29,784 bases of DNA from Bacteroides ovatus (lineage in GTDB: Bacteria > Bacteroidota > Bacteroidia > Bacteroidales > Bacteroidaceae): positions 1-29,784 of the forward strand of contig JAUUNK010000042.1 in NCBI GenBank assembly GCA_030844565.1, given 5' to 3'. Numbering within the stretch: position 1 is the first letter of the stretch; each line of letters begins with the position of its first letter. Shown piece after piece: positions 15,191 through 23,657 of this stretch. The notes under the pieces are model-generated. The model did not search any database. It saw nothing but the letters and a program-made list of their open reading frames with translations, and was not told the origin of the DNA. Made by a program: the position numbers and the translations under genes.

Positions 15191-16043
15191 AAGAGATTAG
15201 TTTCACATGACTCAACCGGGTATACTTTATCCCTCCATTCTCATAAATACGAGAGACGCGTGCGGATGCCACATATACAATCTCGCCCGGTTCATAAGCA
15301 TGTTCCATCGCTGCAAGACATCCCGAAGCTGTGCTCGGATACCGGGCTGCCAGGCTGAATACAGCCCGGTTGCCGGTAGGGTCTACCAGAGTGAGAACCT
15401 GTTTAACATAAAACTGAGGTACGTTTTCTTTGATTCTTGTTTTGTAAGGGTCGTCCTCGAGCCTTACCCGCAGAACTTTCAGTTTCAGGTTTGTCAGTTT
15501 CTCGCCCAGTGCGCCTAAGTAGCGGTCGGGTTGCCGTACGTGACGTGATTTTCTTAGCATAAAGTCCAAGTGGACCGAATGGTACGCTTGGGCTATTTTT
15601 ACGAATCGCTCCTGTTTAGGAATCTTAGGAGTGAATTTATAAGCTATCCAACTCAGATAAGCAGGATCGATTTCTAAAATTTCATGCAAAAAATGCCCTC
15701 GGTACTTTCCAAAGAAGACAATATCTTCTCCATTACTGCGCATCCTCTTCTCATTATATTCTACGATTGCCAGACAGCGGCGGGAGTAATATAGCATAGT
15801 GCTTGCCATACGCAATGTCTCGTTGATGTCCGGAGACAAATCGTGGATATAAAGGATGGATTGTTTTTCAAGTTCGGGAGAATAAAACCAAAGGGAATAA
15901 TTGGGATTCGCAGGACGTGGCAATACTACCAAATAGACTCCTACCTCCTTAAAAGAAGCCCGTCCCCGGTTGTATTCATTGAGTTTACTATACAAAAGTG
16001 TTTGCTCGGCTTCAGATATTCCCGGCAATTTAGGATTTGCCAT
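15165..16043 (-). CDS. Hypothetical protein with an ExoX-C-like segment
   Basis: A 292-residue cytoplasmic protein without signal peptide. The recognisable part is residues 110-136, FGKYRGHFLHEILEIDPAYL followed by SWIAYKF. It follows the FGKYKGK...DPxYLxW pattern of the small domain at the C-terminus of exonuclease X and DUF3820-type proteins. No exonuclease catalytic acidic motif is visible, so nuclease activity is not supported. The N-terminal 100 residues (VGVYLVVLPRPANPNYSLWF) and basic C-terminal region are unassigned. I recall similar proteins as conserved hypotheticals in Bacteroides. Its coding end overlaps the phosphoesterase gene by 26 bases on the opposite strand. Confidence 0.75.
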   Translation of the reverse strand: MANPKLPGISEAEQTLLYSKLNEYNRGRASFKEVGVYLVVLPRPANPNYSLWFYSPELEKQSILYIHDLSPDINETLRMASTMLYYSRRCLAIVEYNEKRMRSNGEDIVFFGKYRGHFLHEILEIDPAYLSWIAYKFTPKIPKQERFVKIAQAYHSVHLDFMLRKSRHVRQPDRYLGALGEKLTNLKLKVLRVRLEDDPYKTRIKENVPQFYVKQVLTLVDPTGNRAVFSLAARYPSTASGCLAAMEHAYEPGEIVYVASARVSRIYENGGIKYTRLSHVKLISFNASSSHP

Positions 16044-16068
16044 ATTCTATATTTCAATTTATACTTAT

Positions 16069-16100
16069 CAAATATATGCAGTTTCCCCTGAATATGCAAG
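16069..16100 (-). promoter_or_regulatory. Promoter of the ExoX-C-like gene
   Basis: On the minus strand, -7 TATATTTG (plus-strand CAAATATA, 16069-16076) is preceded after 20 bp by CTTG (plus-strand CAAG, 16097-16100). It is 26 bases from the minus-strand ATG at 16043. Confidence 0.62.
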
Positions 16101-16468
16101 TTTTAAAAGCGCTACTTAGTTTCTTTTTTAATGAACAAAGAATGATTAACGCCTGGTTTATTGTCTCTTGACACTCTTTTGGACTAACCGCTTTATCCTT
16201 AACTAGTATTTAGTAGTAATGGCGGGTGGCAGCAATACCCGGTTCCCCATCAGTTTCCTTTAGAGGGAACTATCGTTTCCTCGGCAAGAAACTTTAGTTT
16301 CCCCGGCGGGGAACTTTAGTTTCCTTTAGAGGAAACCAAAGTATCCTGCCGGGAAACTCTTCATTAACAGGTATGCTACTGTCTCTTGAAAGGCATATCG
16401 ACAAGAAATATTCTGCTTAGGAGACAGATAAACTTAATGTGTTTTTTTACTATTCTGAATATTTTATT
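16101..16468. other. Gene-free region between divergent promoters, containing a dyad array
   Basis: I see no credible gene here. The region lies between the leftward promoter of the ExoX-C-like gene and the rightward promoter of the GH31 gene. Its main content is the dyad array at 16253-16357, annotated separately. A 10-mer, TGTCTCTTGA, occurs at 16162-16171 and again at 16380-16389, flanking the array in direct orientation. Confidence 0.7.
16253..16357. repeat. Array of five GTTTCC-N6-GGAAAC dyads with 22-bp period
   Basis: Five units start exactly 22 bp apart: 16253, 16275, 16297, 16319 and 16341. Each is about 18 bp, with left half GTTTCC and right half GGAAAC or GGGAAC, separated from the next by 4 bp (TATC, TTTA, TTTA, CAAA). 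Central bases vary: TTTAGA in units 1 and 4, TCGGCA in unit 2, CCGGCG in unit 3. Unit 2 has one changed base in its right half; unit 5 has GTATCC on the left and a centre one base shorter. This is too short and too palindromic for a CRISPR array. Two helical turns per unit would place all copies on one DNA face. Confidence 0.85.
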
Positions 16469-16476
16469 TATTTTTG
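16469..16476 (+). promoter_or_regulatory. Putative -7 element for the GH31 gene
   Basis: TATTTTTG matches TAnnTTTG, 57 bases before the start codon. The -33 position falls in the run GTTTTTTTAC and offers only TTTT, so the promoter is incomplete by consensus. It lies 112 bp downstream of the dyad array. Confidence 0.45.
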
Positions 16477-16532
16477 TGCGTTCCCTATTCTAATAAGGAA
16501 GATTTCTAAGTTTTATTTAACACAAAAGGAAC

Positions 16533-19500
16533 ATGAAAAACTCGATTTGTCGTCTCAGACAAGGTAAAGCTTTGCTAGCTGCATGTGTTTTACCAATCAT
16601 GCTTATCTCTTCTCCGCTTCGGGCAGTCCCAATAACAGAAAATGTGAAGGAGATAGTCCAAAATACTCCTGGCATCATAGGGGTAGAGAAAATTAACCCA
16701 ACCACAGTAGACGTGTTGTTTTCGAACAACCAACGAAGAACCTTCGACTTTTACGGAGAAAATATTTTCCGTGTATTCCAGGATAATTCCGGAGGTGTTA
16801 TCCGTGACCCGGAGGCAAAGCCGGAAGCTCAGATTCTGGTGGATGCTCCCCGCCGGAACATCTCCCATCTGGAAATAAAGGAAGAACCGGGACTTGTCCA
16901 GATTATTACCGGTAAGGTTCGAATTGAATTGAATAAGAGTACCGGATTGATGAAAGTAGTCAATCTGGAGACTAACAAAGCTGTCATAGAAGAAATTCAG
17001 CCTGTAGCTTTTGATGAGAAAGAAGTGAAAGTCACTTTAAAAGGAAATCCTGACGAGTATTTCTATGGTGGAGGTGTGCAAAACGGGCGTTTCTCTCACA
17101 AAGGAAAAAAGATAGCGATTGAAAACCAGAATAGTTGGACAGATGGCGGAGTAGCTTCTCCTTCACCTTATTATTGGTCTACCAATGGCTATGGAGTGAT
17201 GTGGTATACTTTTAAGAAAGGAGAATATAACTTTGGTGCCGAAGAAAAAGGTAAAGTCATTTTATCCCATCAGACAGATTATCTGGATGTATTTTATATG
17301 GTTAATGACGGGGCAGTAGCTCTGTTGAATGATTTCTACCAACTGACAGGTAACCCGGTGTTGTTGCCTAAGTTCGGCTTTTATGAGGGACATCTCAATG
17401 CCTATAACCGTGACTATTGGAAAGAAGACGAAAAAGGTATCTTATTCGAAGACGGCAAACGTTACAAAGAGAGCCAGAAAGACAATGGAGGTATAAAGGA
17501 ATCTTTGAATGGAGAAAAGAACAATTACCAATTCTCTGCACGTGCCGTAATCGACCGTTATAAGAATCATGATATGCCCTTGGGCTGGTTGTTGCCCAAC
17601 GATGGTTATGGAGCAGGCTACGGTCAGACCGAAACGTTGGATGGAAACATTCAGAATCTGAAAAGCCTTGGCGAGTATGCCCGTAAAAATGGAGTCGAGA
17701 TTGGTTTGTGGACACAGTCGGACTTGCATCCCAAAGAGGGAGTCAGCGCTTTGCTTCAAAGAGATATTGTTAAAGAGGTGCGTGATGCAGGCGTGCGTGT
17801 TTTAAAGACCGATGTTGCCTGGGTAGGCGCAGGGTATTCTTTTGGACTCAACGGTGTGGCTGATGTAGGACATATCATGCCTTATTATGGAAGTGACGCC
17901 CGTCCGTTTATTATTTCTTTGGATGGCTGGGCCGGTACACAGCGCTATGCAGGTATCTGGTCGGGTGACCAGACCGGTGGTGAATGGGAATATATTCGTT
18001 TCCATATCCCGACTTACATCGGCTCGGGCCTTTCCGGACAACCTAATATCACTTCCGATATGGACGGTATCTTCGGCGGAAAGAACTTGCCTGTGAATAT
18101 CCGTGATTTCCAATGGAAAGCTTTCACCCCCATGCAGTTGAATATGGATGGTTGGGGAGCAAACGAGAAATATCCCCATGCTCTGGGAGAACCGGCTACT
18201 TCTATCAACCGCTGGTATCTGAAACTGAAATCAGAATTGATTCCTTATACTTATAGTTTTGCCAAAGAGGCAGTGGACGGACTTCCGTTGATGCGTGCTA
18301 TGTTCCTCGAATATCCTAATGCTTATACGTATGGGACGGCTACCCAATATCAGTATATGTATGGAACCGACTTCCTGGTAGCTCCTGTTTATCAGCAGAC
18401 CAAAGCGGACGAAAAAGGAAACGATATTCGTAATGGCATTTATCTGCCGGAAGGTTCCTGGATTGACTATTTCAGCGGTGAAAAGTATGAAGGAAACCGC
18501 ATTCTGAATAATTTCGAAGTACCTATCTGGAAGTTACCTGTATTTGTGAAGAACGGAGCCATCATTCCGATGACGAATCCCAATAACAATGTTTCCGAGA
18601 TTGACCAGTCATTACGTATCTACGAGCTCTATCCATACAAGCATACCATGACCGTAGAATATGATGATGACGGAAAGACCGAAGCATATCGTGAGGATAA
18701 AGCAGTCACTACTTTCATTGAATCCAATGTAGATGAAAAGAACCGCCTCACTGTAACGGTGCGTCCTACCCAAGGCAGCTTTGACGGATTTGTGAAAGAA
18801 AAAGCTACTGAGTTTAGAATCAATGTAACAGAGAAGCCGAAGAAAGTTACGGTTGCTTTGAATAAGAAAAAGGTGAAGTTGACGGAAGTTGCTTCTCTGG
18901 ATGAGTTTGCTAAAGGAGAAAACGTATACTTTTATGATGTAGCTCCCCGATTGAACAAGTTCGCTACTCCGGGTAGTGAATTTGAGAAAGTGGTGATTAC
19001 GAAGAACCCTCAGTTCCTCGTGAAAGTGGCTGCTGCCGATATTACAGCAAATCAGCTTGTTTTGGATGTCGAAGGGTTCCGCTTCGAACCGGCTGACCGT
19101 TATCGTGTAACTGCCGGTACGCTCGTTGCACCGCGCAATGCACAGGTGACTCTGGAAAATACCGAGGCTTATACCCTGAAACCCACTTGGGAAAAGGTAG
19201 ATAATGCCGACTTCTATGAGATAGAGTTTGGTGGTATGCTGTATACTACTATTAAGGATACAGAACTTTTGTTCGAAGGATTAGAAGCAGAAACTTCCTA
19301 TCCTTTCAAGGTACGTGCCGTAAATAAAGACGGTGTATCCGACTGGGCGGAATTTACAGTAAAGACCAAGTCGAATCCGTTGGAATTTGCTATTCATGGA
19401 ATAGAAGCCGAAGTGACAGCTAAAGAGCAAGCTGGATTCGGAGTAGACCGTTTGTTTGACTTTGCCGAGTCGGGTGATGTTTGGCATACGAAGTACAGGG

Positions 19501-20402
19501 CGAATGCGATACCGTTTGATATGGTTATCGATCTTAAGACAGTCAATCAACTTGATAAGTTCCATTACTTGCCGCGCCAGGATGCCGGAAACGGTACTTT
19601 GTTGAAAGGAACTGTTTACTATAGTATGGATAAGGAGAACTGGACAGAAGCAGGTCCGTTCGAATGGAAGCGTAGTGGAGAAGTGAAAGTCTTTACGTTT
19701 GCTAACCGTCCGACAGCCCGCTATATCAAGCTGAACGTAACTGCGGGTGTAGGTAACTACGGTTCCGGACGCGAATTATATGTATTCAAAGTGCCTGGTA
19801 CGGCCAGCTATATTCAGGGCGATATTAACAACGATGGTAAGATTGACCAAAACGACCTTACTTCTTATACCAACTACACCGGATTGCGCAGAGGTGATTC
19901 TGACTTTGAAGGTTACATCAGCAATGGCGATATTAATAAGAATGATTTAATCGATGCTTATGATATTTCTGTGGTTGCTACGCAATTGGGAGAGGGAGTA
20001 AGCAAAAAAGAGATTGAGAAAGTTGCGGGTACCATTGAACTGAGTACGGCTAAACGCTTTTATAATAAAGATGAAATCATCGAAGTACGGGTGAAAGGTA
20101 CAGACCTCCGTTCGGTAAATGCATTGAGTTTTGCTTTGCCATACGCACAAACCGATTATGAATTTGTCGGCGTGCAACCGGTGAATCTCAAAGCAATGGA
20201 AAATTTCACTTATGACCGCTTGCATACCAATGGCTCAAAAGCTCTGTATCCTACCTTTGTGAATGTAGGAAAACAAGAGGCTCTTGAAGGAACAGGTGAA
20301 CTGTTCATCTTGAAATTCAAGGCAAAACGTAGAGTCCAGTTTGGCTTGAAAGCGATAGACGGCATTTTGGTAGATAAGAATTTGAACGTTTCTAAGTTCT
20401 AA
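16533..20402 (+). CDS. Secreted multidomain GH31 glycosidase, possibly alpha-N-acetylgalactosaminidase
   Basis: A 1289-residue exported enzyme. Residues 1-31 are a signal peptide ending LRA|V. A GH31 N-terminal beta domain is followed by the catalytic barrel (about 270-600), a beta-sandwich tail, an FN3 domain (about 865-945), an F5/8 type C (CBM32-like) domain (about 947-1090), a dockerin-like module (1094-1152, GDINNDGKIDQNDL and GDINKNDLIDAYD) and a cohesin-like C-terminal domain (about 1166-1289). The likely nucleophile is D427 (KTDVAWVGAG) and the acid/base D479 (GDQTGGEWEY). These contexts differ from the usual GH31 W-x-D-M nucleophile. They resemble the GH31 alpha-N-acetylgalactosaminidases I recall from Enterococcus faecalis and Bacteroides, which suggests mucin O-glycan Tn-type substrates. 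Specificity is inference. No SusC/SusD pair adjoins it. Confidence 0.9.
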   Translation: MKNSICRLRQGKALLAACVLPIMLISSPLRAVPITENVKEIVQNTPGIIGVEKINPTTVDVLFSNNQRRTFDFYGENIFRVFQDNSGGVIRDPEAKPEAQILVDAPRRNISHLEIKEEPGLVQIITGKVRIELNKSTGLMKVVNLETNKAVIEEIQPVAFDEKEVKVTLKGNPDEYFYGGGVQNGRFSHKGKKIAIENQNSWTDGGVASPSPYYWSTNGYGVMWYTFKKGEYNFGAEEKGKVILSHQTDYLDVFYMVNDGAVALLNDFYQLTGNPVLLPKFGFYEGHLNAYNRDYWKEDEKGILFEDGKRYKESQKDNGGIKESLNGEKNNYQFSARAVIDRYKNHDMPLGWLLPNDGYGAGYGQTETLDGNIQNLKSLGEYARKNGVEIGLWTQSDLHPKEGVSALLQRDIVKEVRDAGVRVLKTDVAWVGAGYSFGLNGVADVGHIMPYYGSDARPFIISLDGWAGTQRYAGIWSGDQTGGEWEYIRFHIPTYIGSGLSGQPNITSDMDGIFGGKNLPVNIRDFQWKAFTPMQLNMDGWGANEKYPHALGEPATSINRWYLKLKSELIPYTYSFAKEAVDGLPLMRAMFLEYPNAYTYGTATQYQYMYGTDFLVAPVYQQTKADEKGNDIRNGIYLPEGSWIDYFSGEKYEGNRILNNFEVPIWKLPVFVKNGAIIPMTNPNNNVSEIDQSLRIYELYPYKHTMTVEYDDDGKTEAYREDKAVTTFIESNVDEKNRLTVTVRPTQGSFDGFVKEKATEFRINVTEKPKKVTVALNKKKVKLTEVASLDEFAKGENVYFYDVAPRLNKFATPGSEFEKVVITKNPQFLVKVAAADITANQLVLDVEGFRFEPADRYRVTAGTLVAPRNAQVTLENTEAYTLKPTWEKVDNADFYEIEFGGMLYTTIKDTELLFEGLEAETSYPFKVRAVNKDGVSDWAEFTVKTKSNPLEFAIHGIEAEVTAKEQAGFGVDRLFDFAESGDVWHTKYRANAIPFDMVIDLKTVNQLDKFHYLPRQDAGNGTLLKGTVYYSMDKENWTEAGPFEWKRSGEVKVFTFANRPTARYIKLNVTAGVGNYGSGRELYVFKVPGTASYIQGDINNDGKIDQNDLTSYTNYTGLRRGDSDFEGYISNGDINKNDLIDAYDISVVATQLGEGVSKKEIEKVAGTIELSTAKRFYNKDEIIEVRVKGTDLRSVNALSFALPYAQTDYEFVGVQPVNLKAMENFTYDRLHTNGSKALYPTFVNVGKQEALEGTGELFILKFKAKRRVQFGLKAIDGILVDKNLNVSKF

Positions 20403-20424
20403 CTTTCTATCTTTTCTCAGATGG

Positions 20425-20480
20425 CCCATTGGCTGAATTCAGTTTACAAGCTGAGTTCGGTCAATGGGGCATTTGTTTTT
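20425..20480 (+). terminator. Intrinsic terminator after the GH31 gene
   Basis: An 18-bp stem pairs 20425-20442 (CCCATTGGCTGAATTCAG) with 20451-20468 (CTGAGTTCGGTCAATGGG) using only three G-T wobbles. It is followed by GCATTTG and five Ts. The -33 of the next promoter lies between the stem and the T run. Confidence 0.87.
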
Positions 20481-20502
20481 CCGCTACTAATTATTACTTT
20501 TG
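20472..20502 (+). promoter_or_regulatory. Promoter of the MaoC-like gene
   Basis: -33 TTTG (20472-20475), a 19-bp spacer, and -7 TACTTTTG (20495-20502), a full consensus match. Transcription would begin near 20508, giving an 80-nt leader. This supports translation from 20588 and not from upstream in-frame codons. Confidence 0.82.
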
Positions 20503-20587
20503 CCCTTATTATGCCAATATTGTTATTCTGACAGAGACTTCTGCCGGGCATGGTTTTGAATGTATAATCTATAAAAATAAAGAAACA

Positions 20588-21058
20588 ATGGATAATAAAG
20601 TAATTATCAATTCGTATGCAGACTTCGAACAATTGATAGGAAAACAAATCGGAATCTCAGATTATGTCGAGATACCTCAGGAGCGAATCAATCTTTTTGC
20701 AGATGCCACTTTAGACCACCAATGGATACATGTGGACCCGGAACGTGCCAAAGTAGAAAGCCCTTTCCATAGCACTATTGCACATGGGTATCTGACTCTG
20801 TCGTTGTTGCCTTACCTGTGGAACCAGATTATCGAGGTCAATAATCTGAAAATGATGATTAATTACGGTATGGATAAGATGAAGTTTGGACAAGCGGTGC
20901 TGTCGGGTGAAAGAATTCGCCTGGTTGCCCATCTTCATAACCTGTCCAATCTGCGCGGAGTAGCGAAAGCAGAGATTAAATTTGCAATCGAGATTGAGGG
21001 ACATGCCAAGAAAGCTTTGGAAGGCATTGCTATCTTCCTCTATTATTTCAATGAATGA
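20588..21058 (+). CDS. MaoC-like hot-dog dehydratase
   Basis: A 156-residue single hot-dog-fold protein starting MDNKVIINSYADFEQLIGKQ. The MaoC/enoyl-CoA hydratase 2 signature is seen as FADATLDHQWIHVDPERA, where D and H form the catalytic pair, followed by SPFHSTIAHGYLTLSLLP. R-specific hydration of an enoyl thioester is the usual activity, but the carrier and chain length are unknown. The open frame extends upstream to 20429. That would run through the GH31 terminator and the promoter of this gene, so I reject the longer start. Confidence 0.9.
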   Translation: MDNKVIINSYADFEQLIGKQIGISDYVEIPQERINLFADATLDHQWIHVDPERAKVESPFHSTIAHGYLTLSLLPYLWNQIIEVNNLKMMINYGMDKMKFGQAVLSGERIRLVAHLHNLSNLRGVAKAEIKFAIEIEGHAKKALEGIAIFLYYFNE

Positions 21059-21075
21059 TAGGGGATAACACGTTT

Positions 21076-21105
21076 CTTGTCAATTTTCCGCAGGGAAGAC
21101 ATTTG
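21076..21105 (+). promoter_or_regulatory. Candidate promoter of mnmA
   Basis: -33 CTTG (21076-21079), an 18-bp spacer, and -7 GACATTTG (21098-21105), which is one base off TAnnTTTG. It lies 38 bases before the mnmA start. Read-through from the MaoC-like gene is the alternative. Confidence 0.38.
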
Positions 21106-21142
21106 CAAAACCGTAGTATAAGATATTATTTCTATATAGAAA

Positions 21143-22222
21143 ATGGCGAATAAGAGGGTATTGGTCGGGATGAGTGGCGGTATCGACAGCACTGCCACTT
21201 GCCTGATGTTGCAGGAGCAGGGATATGAAGTGGTGGGTGTCACCATGCGTGTGTGGGGAGAAGAGCCTAAGGATGCCAAAGAATTGGCGGCGCAAATGGG
21301 AATTGAACATTATGTGGCAGATGAACGTATACCTTTTAAGGAGACTATTGTAAAATACTTCATTGAGGAATATAAGCGGGGGCGTACTCCCAATCCGTGT
21401 GTGATGTGCAATCCTTTGTTTAAGTTCAGGGTGCTCACGGAATGGGCGGATAAGTTGGGATGCGACTGGATTGCTACAGGACATTATTCCCGTTTGGAGG
21501 AGCATAACGGTAATCACTATATTGTGGCGGGGGAAGATGATAAAAAAGACCAGTCTTATTTCTTATGGAGGCTGGGACAGGAGGTTTTGAAACGCTGCAT
21601 CTTTCCTTTGGGGACTTATACCAAATTGCAAGTGCGGGAGTATCTCCATCAAAAGGGGTACGAAGCAAAATCAGCCGAAGGGGAGAGTATGGAAGTATGC
21701 TTTATCCCCGGCGACTATCGGGACTTCCTTCGCGAGCAATGTCCCGGGTTGGATAAGGAGATTGGTCCCGGATGGTTCGTCAACTCGGAAGGGGTTAAGT
21801 TGGGGCAGCACAAGGGTGCACCCTATTATACTATCGGACAACGGAAAGGGTTGGAGATAGCCTTGGGCAAACCGGCTTATGTTTTAAAAATCAATGCGGA
21901 GAAGAATACGGTGATGTTGGGAGATGCCGGACAATTGCAGGCAGAGTATATGTTGGCAGAGCAAGATTGCATTGTTGACGAAAAAGAGCTTTTTGCTTGT
22001 GAACATCTTACTGTTCGTATCCGTTATCGCAGCCGTCCTATCCCTTGTCGGGTGAAAAGATTGGCGGATGGACGTTTGTTGGTGTATTTTCTTGCCGAGG
22101 CATCGGCTATTGCTCCCGGTCAGTCCGCTGTCTTTTATGATGGAAGGCGGGTGTTAGGCGGAGCTTTCATAGCCTCTCAGCGAGGTCTTGGATTGGTGAT
22201 ACAAGAAAATGGTTTTGTGTGA
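21143..22222 (+). CDS. mnmA: tRNA-specific 2-thiouridylase
   Basis: MnmA puts sulfur on uridine 34 of Lys, Glu and Gln tRNAs. The 359-residue protein has the PP-loop SGGIDS (residues 11-16) for adenylating the uridine. Its two redox cysteines are C86 in NPCVMC and C186 in SMEVCFIPGDY, about 100 residues apart as in the family. The signature KKDQSYFLWRL aligns with the family's K-x-DQSYFL. The C-terminal beta barrel includes YTIGQRKGLEIALGKPAYV. Bacteroides genomes often carry more than one MnmA paralogue, so another copy may exist elsewhere. It probably leads a transcript into the protease and xseA genes. Confidence 0.94.
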   Translation: MANKRVLVGMSGGIDSTATCLMLQEQGYEVVGVTMRVWGEEPKDAKELAAQMGIEHYVADERIPFKETIVKYFIEEYKRGRTPNPCVMCNPLFKFRVLTEWADKLGCDWIATGHYSRLEEHNGNHYIVAGEDDKKDQSYFLWRLGQEVLKRCIFPLGTYTKLQVREYLHQKGYEAKSAEGESMEVCFIPGDYRDFLREQCPGLDKEIGPGWFVNSEGVKLGQHKGAPYYTIGQRKGLEIALGKPAYVLKINAEKNTVMLGDAGQLQAEYMLAEQDCIVDEKELFACEHLTVRIRYRSRPIPCRVKRLADGRLLVYFLAEASAIAPGQSAVFYDGRRVLGGAFIASQRGLGLVIQENGFV

Positions 22223-22272
22223 ATACAGTGTTTTTTATAACAGAATGGATGAATAAAGATAAATAATAAAAA

Positions 22273-23637
22273 ATGAAGAAATTAGTACTGATAACTTTTG
22301 CTCTCGTTGCCACTTTGAATGCAGTGGCACAGTTTACTCCCGGGGATACGTTGAAATATCGTATCAGTCTTACAGATAAAGCAGCGACAACTTATTCGTT
22401 AAAGCATCCCGAAAAGTTCCTTTCGGACAAAGCTATTGCCCGTCGACAAAGACAAGGACTCGCCATCGACTCTACCGATTTGCCTGTATGCCGTAAATAC
22501 ATAGATGAAATCCGCAAGACAGGTGTGCATGTGCTTGTTGCAGGCAAATGGGAGAATTTTGTAACCGTATCCTGCAACGACACTACGCTGATTGATAAAA
22601 TCACCGCTTTGCCTTTTGTCCGTTCAGCCGAGAGGGTGTGGAAATCTTCGCAAATAAAGAAGGCAACCCGGCGGGATAGTTTGATAAACAAGCCGGCTTC
22701 CTCTAAAAATGTGTACGGACCTGCCTATCGTCAGATTGAGATGAGCAATGGACATAAGCTTCACGAAGCAGGCTTCAAGGGACAAGGCATGACGATTGCA
22801 GTAATCGATGCCGGTTTTCACAATGCCGATAGCATCGAGGCGATGAAGAATATTCGCATACTGGGTATAAAAGACTTTGTGAATCCGCAAGCCGACATTT
22901 TTGCTGAAAGCAGCCACGGCATGGCGGTATTATCCTGTATTGGGATGAATCAGCCTAACATTATGATAGGTACTGCTCCCGAAGCTTCTTTCTGGTTGCT
23001 TCGCAGCGAAGACGAATATTCGGAAAACCTTGTGGAACAGGATTATTGGGCTGCTGCAATCGAATTTGCAGACAGTGTAGGCGTAGACGTAATCAATACT
23101 TCCCTGGGATATTATACATTTGATGATCCTTCCAAGGATTATAAGTATCGTGACCTTACTGGACATTATGCCCTGATGTCACGTCAGGCATCCAAAGTTG
23201 CCGATAAAGGTATGGTTCTTGTGTGTAGTGCAGGAAATTCGGGTTCCGGTTCTTGGAAAAAGATAACTCCTCCGGGAGATGCTGAAAATGTGCTGACGGT
23301 AGGCGCGGTGGACAAGAAAGGTATTTTAGCTCCTTTCTCTTCCGTAGGGAACACCGCAGACGGGCGTGTCAAACCGGATGTGGTAGCCGTGGGGCTGGCA
23401 TCGGATGTAATGGGCACAGAGGGAAATTTGCGTAGGGCAAACGGAACCTCCTTTTCATCTCCTATCATGTGTGGTATGGTGGCTTGCCTGTGGCAAGCTT
23501 GTCCTAAGTTGACTGCGAAAGAAATCGTGGAGTTGGTTCGTAAGTCGGGCGATAGGGTTGATTTCCCTGATAATATTTACGGATATGGCATACCCGATAT
23601 GTGGAAAGCCTATCAGTCTGTGAAAGAAAACAAATAA
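22273..23637 (+). CDS. Secreted S8 family (subtilisin-like) serine protease
   Basis: A 454-residue exported protease. Residues 1-19 form a signal peptide (MKKLVLITFALVATLNAVA, then Q). A propeptide-like region of about 130 residues follows. The catalytic triad is D179 in AVIDAGF, H215 in SSHGMAV and S393 in NGTSFSSP, with the oxyanion asparagine in VCSAGNSGSG. The order and spacing are those of the subtilase family. It stops soon after the catalytic domain, with no visible type IX secretion tail, so it is probably periplasmic or surface-attached by other means. Substrate is unknown. The gene lies 50 bases after mnmA and 20 before xseA. Confidence 0.93.
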   Translation: MKKLVLITFALVATLNAVAQFTPGDTLKYRISLTDKAATTYSLKHPEKFLSDKAIARRQRQGLAIDSTDLPVCRKYIDEIRKTGVHVLVAGKWENFVTVSCNDTTLIDKITALPFVRSAERVWKSSQIKKATRRDSLINKPASSKNVYGPAYRQIEMSNGHKLHEAGFKGQGMTIAVIDAGFHNADSIEAMKNIRILGIKDFVNPQADIFAESSHGMAVLSCIGMNQPNIMIGTAPEASFWLLRSEDEYSENLVEQDYWAAAIEFADSVGVDVINTSLGYYTFDDPSKDYKYRDLTGHYALMSRQASKVADKGMVLVCSAGNSGSGSWKKITPPGDAENVLTVGAVDKKGILAPFSSVGNTADGRVKPDVVAVGLASDVMGTEGNLRRANGTSFSSPIMCGMVACLWQACPKLTAKEIVELVRKSGDRVDFPDNIYGYGIPDMWKAYQSVKENK

Positions 23638-23657
23638 TAACCGATTAATTCTTCCGG

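Noticed and set aside
16253..16357. CRISPR array
   Set aside because: Units are palindromic 18-mers with only 4-bp spacers. Real arrays have repeats and spacers of roughly 25-40 bp, and no cas genes are present.
20429..20587. N-terminal extension of the MaoC-like protein
   Set aside because: This stretch is occupied by the GH31 terminator and a full-consensus promoter, so it would not be in the transcript from that promoter.
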